DNA of 64,000 nt. It comes from Eubacteriales bacterium (GTDB taxonomy: Bacteria > Bacillota > Clostridia > Lachnospirales > Lachnospiraceae). Positions 61,203 through 64,000 of this stretch are shown here, piece after piece (position 1 is the first letter of the stretch; each line of letters starts with the position of its first letter). The notes beneath the pieces were generated by a model. It was not told the DNA's origin and made no database searches. It saw nothing but the letters and a program-made list of their open reading frames with translations. The stretch is taken from contig JAUNPU010000010.1 in assembly GCA_030536555.1 (NCBI GenBank), positions 1 through 64,000 of the forward strand, written 5' to 3'. The position numbers were made by a program, and so were the translations under genes.

Positions 61203-64000
61203 CTATGACTGCGCTGAATCCTTACAGTCACGAATTTCCGTATTATGTTCCACAGCTCTGCTCCGGCATTCTTCCTCACGGCGCTTCTGCCAGAACCATC
61301 CTCCTGCCGCAATCAATATCAGCGTCAGAATACTTCCCGCCGTTATGATCCAGCCCTGCTTCAGACCTTGCGGGTAATATTTCATGGAGATTCTGTGGCT
61401 TCCCGGTGTCAGCCGGACTCCCGTAAAGGCATTCAGCGTCTTGACCGCCGGCTGCTCCACGCCATCCACCAGAATCGTCCATCCCTCGTCATAGGGAATC
61501 GACGTCAGCATCAAACCTGACTCCTCACAGGAAATGCTTCCTTCCAGATACGTGTCGGTCCAGCTTGTCAGCTCCCAGGGCCGCACCGCCAGCTCCTCGT
61601 AGACCTCCGCCAGTCCCTCTTCCGAGAACCGGTATACGTCCGCCGTCATGGCTTCCTTGGTGTCCTCCGCGGTCAGCACCACTTCCTCACCTGCAAGGCA
61701 GTAGCCCAGCTCCAGCAGAAAGCCCCGGTCCACATTATCGAACTTCTTCGTACCCTTCCAGGTATCCGCCGTCACTTTCTCAATCTTCTTGTTGCCCACC
61801 CAGGCATAGTATTCACCGCTGATCTCAGGGGTAAAGGACAGGGTCTTGCCTTCCGCACTGGTATCCAGCATCAGCTCCAGTACCTGGCTGGTCCCCAGGG
61901 CGTCGGTCAGGCTGTTCTGCACATCCGCCGGATTGCCGGTCTCTAAGTCCCAGCGCTCCTCAAAGCCTGCATCCACCCAGTATCCTAACGGCAGCGTCCA
62001 GGTATTTTCATAGAGCATGGTATCCTCTTCCTGCGCCACCAGCGCTCGAAGTCCCGTGCTCTCCGGCTCCTCGGAATAAATACCGTACCGAACAGAGAAC
62101 AGGGCATCGATCAGAGGCGTACTGCCCGTAATGCTGTAGGCGTTGGTCGAACTCTCGCAGCCCAGCTTCTTAAACAGCTTTGACAGGTCTGCATTGGCTG
62201 TGGAGGAGAACAGGGATATGGATGGGAAATGCATCCACGCTCCGTCATTTTTTGTCTTCCGGGTCACCTTCTCCATCCGATAGAAGGAGTCACTGGGCTG
62301 CACCAGATCCACCAGCTTCTCCACCGCCTTGTTATCCTTCTTGTAGGAGGTTCTGTTGACGGTGGTCACACTGGTAACCGTGGTATTGACCGCCGCCTCG
62401 ATGGAGACGATGGCAAGGGTATACAGTAACGCCCGATGATAATATGCCGGTCCCTTCCTGCACAGCCAGAAGGCTCCCAGGTACAGAGCCAGGAACAGGA
62501 TTGCCACATAGTACACAATAAAGTGGAAATGCTCCTCCGTCACCAGCTTCTGTGCCAGAATCACGAACACCACCGCCCCCCAGAATGCCATCAGCACGTG
62601 CTTCCAGGGCGTCTCCTGCAGGTACATATAAGCCCGGTAGCACATAAACAGCACCAGGAAAATGTAAATGTAGGACTGGCGGCAGGGAAGGCTGTTGGGG
62701 TAGTGAAATCCGTGCCAGATAAAGTTCAGCATATTGAAGGAAAAGCTGGCAAAGAAGAACAGCAGCATCAGGCAGTACACCGCCTTTTCCTTCCCGGCGA
62801 TTCTCTTCTGTGCCAGATACAAAAGCATCAGAATCAGCACCGCCACGCCGCAGTAGATATTCGGCCAGTGATCCAGCCCGATCTCCGTCTCCACGTTGCC
62901 GATATGGCGGGCAAGCATGTCAAAGATCGGAAAATACTGGGTAAAGGTCTTGGGGAAGTTCACATCCCCGGAAGCCGTGGTCTGCAGCACACAGATCTCC
63001 GGCAGCAGCACCACCGCCGCCAGACCGCCTGCCAGCAGCGAGTACACGGTGAACTGAAAGGACCGGCTGATGAACTTCTCCCAGGTCATCTCCTCCTCCA
63101 GCACCAGCAGCGCGATAAAATACAGCACCATGAAAATACAGGTCATGATGGAGATATAGTAATTGGAAAAGATGGAAAGCCCCAGCGCCACACAGTAGAG
63201 CAGTCCCTTCCCCTCATGCACCAGCCGTTCCAGCCCCAGCACAATCAGGGGGAACAGGAAAATGCAGTCCAGCCACATGATATTCCAGCTGTAAGCCGCC
63301 ATATATCCGGACAGCGCATAGAAAATACCGAAAAATGCCACTCCAAAGTCCCGGGTCCCGCAGCGCTTCCTTAAGTAATACGCCATGGTCAGTCCGCAGA
63401 GACCGATCTTCAGCACGATGGAATAGGTCATGAACTCGATCACCAGCGACTTCGGACACAGCAGGACGAGCCAGTTCAGCGGGCTCGCCAGATAATAGGC
63501 ATAAAGAGCCGAGAAGTTGACCCCCATTCCCACATCCCAGCTGTACAGAAGGCTTCCGCCGCTCTTTAGCTTCTCCTGAAATTCTGAGAAGAACGGTGCA
63601 TACTGATGGTACATATCCGTCCGCAGGAAGGAAGCCTCTCCAAAGGGGAATATCCCCCGCTGAATGAAGATGATGACCATAATGATAATCGGCACGAAAA
63701 ATGCCGCCATCAGCCCGTCATACTGCCGCAGCGACGCAGCGGAAATGCCCTGCCGGCTTCTCCCCGGCTGTACCTTACGCGGTGCCGGTCTGCTCACCCG
63801 TCTGCGGGTTCTGCTCTCCGCCCGGACCATCGGCTTCTGTCTGGTGTTCCGGTCCGCTGCTTCTGTTCTCGCCGTCTGCTCTGCCGACTTCCGTCCTTCT
63901 GCCCGGTCCGCCGCCTCTGTCTTCGCTGTCCGATCCGCTGCTTCCGGTCTCGCCGCCCAGTCCACCGGACCTTCTCCTTCTTCCGGCTCCCACACCGGCT
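61203..64000 (-). CDS. YfhO-family large membrane protein (5' end beyond the window)
   Basis: At least 930 residues, open to the right edge. Residues 1-70 of the visible part are a charged, low-complexity stretch with repeats of EAADR and RTEAADR types. Then follow some 12-14 membrane helices (about 90-560), an extracytoplasmic domain of about 300 residues, and a last helix (about 885-905) with a basic, Cys-containing tail. MYHQYAPFFSEF and YSWDVGMGVNFSALYAYYLASPLNW are typical of the YfhO family. Known members glycosylate lipoteichoic or wall polymers (GT-C-type fold). The real start may lie beyond 64000. Confidence 0.88.
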   Translation of the reverse strand, partial: PVWEPEEGEGPVDWAARPEAADRTAKTEAADRAEGRKSAEQTARTEAADRNTRQKPMVRAESRTRRRVSRPAPRKVQPGRSRQGISAASLRQYDGLMAAFFVPIIIMVIIFIQRGIFPFGEASFLRTDMYHQYAPFFSEFQEKLKSGGSLLYSWDVGMGVNFSALYAYYLASPLNWLVLLCPKSLVIEFMTYSIVLKIGLCGLTMAYYLRKRCGTRDFGVAFFGIFYALSGYMAAYSWNIMWLDCIFLFPLIVLGLERLVHEGKGLLYCVALGLSIFSNYYISIMTCIFMVLYFIALLVLEEEMTWEKFISRSFQFTVYSLLAGGLAAVVLLPEICVLQTTASGDVNFPKTFTQYFPIFDMLARHIGNVETEIGLDHWPNIYCGVAVLILMLLYLAQKRIAGKEKAVYCLMLLFFFASFSFNMLNFIWHGFHYPNSLPCRQSYIYIFLVLFMCYRAYMYLQETPWKHVLMAFWGAVVFVILAQKLVTEEHFHFIVYYVAILFLALYLGAFWLCRKGPAYYHRALLYTLAIVSIEAAVNTTVTSVTTVNRTSYKKDNKAVEKLVDLVQPSDSFYRMEKVTRKTKNDGAWMHFPSISLFSSTANADLSKLFKKLGCESSTNAYSITGSTPLIDALFSVRYGIYSEEPESTGLRALVAQEEDTMLYENTWTLPLGYWVDAGFEERWDLETGNPADVQNSLTDALGTSQVLELMLDTSAEGKTLSFTPEISGEYYAWVGNKKIEKVTADTWKGTKKFDNVDRGFLLELGYCLAGEEVVLTAEDTKEAMTADVYRFSEEGLAEVYEELAVRPWELTSWTDTYLEGSISCEESGLMLTSIPYDEGWTILVDGVEQPAVKTLNAFTGVRLTPGSHRISMKYYPQGLKQGWIITAGSILTLILIAAGGWFWQKRREEECRSRAVEHNTEIRDCKDSAQS

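Overview
The window reads as the chromosome of an anaerobic, probably gut-dwelling, Gram-positive Bacillota of the Lachnospiraceae type. The evidence is a GC content near 50 percent, strong AGGAGG ribosome sites, an Rnf complex (rnfCDGEAB), a trimeric [FeFe] hydrogenase of the electron-bifurcating type, two mannose-family PTS operons, a choline-binding-repeat surface protein, 3D-domain wall proteins and a CIRCE-controlled hrcA-grpE-dnaK-dnaJ operon. Almost every gene lies on the minus strand; the exceptions are a threonine aldolase and two 3D-domain proteins. I see no transposase, integrase, tRNA or CRISPR array.

Left part (0-9.8 kb): tandem strong promoters and a leader point off the left edge, probably into an rRNA operon. 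Then come a cell-wall-binding-repeat protein, glutaminase, and a PTS operon (IIAB, frameshifted IIC, IID, GH13 oligo-1,6-glucosidase, HAD phosphatase). A LacI regulator with an upstream acetyltransferase sits next to it, and two matching operators frame the PTS promoter. 9.8-15.5 kb: hydrogenase operon hydC-hydB-hydA. Its HydB is fused to a GltD-like NADPH module, and a leader holds a short ORF and a terminator. 15.5-18.7 kb: an NSS transporter, a truncated PBECR4-like gene, a repeat pair and threonine aldolase. 18.9-25.4 kb: a GntR-controlled PTS operon with GH88 and GH35 enzymes, suited to glycosaminoglycan or mucin-type oligosaccharides.

25.5-36 kb: a MATE pump, then a minimal Tat system (tatA, tatC) with a Tat-exported flavin/redox lipoprotein. 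Next to it is a tungsten/molybdenum aldehyde oxidoreductase module: Tat-signal ferredoxin, YdhV-like AOR, an unknown protein, MoeA, an FMN-binding protein and a P-loop protein. The Tat and AOR promoters share nearly the same operator-like sequence, so I infer one regulon and one exported redox chain. 36-41.8 kb: the Rnf complex, whose RnfE has an unusual Cys-rich tail, followed by an AT-rich regulatory gap. Rnf, hydrogenase and AOR would all meet at ferredoxin and NAD(P)H.

41.8-51.9 kb: a sugar ABC transporter, the YesMN two-component system, a GH42 beta-galactosidase and a ManA-like isomerase. Two promoters here share a direct-repeat site that I propose is bound by YesN. 51.9-57 kb: the heat-shock operon. 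57-58 kb: a gene-free kilobase with two inverted copies of a roughly 250-bp structured element whose stems covary; this is the most novel-looking feature. 58-64 kb: two 3D-domain secreted proteins, argH and a YfhO-family membrane protein cut by the right edge.
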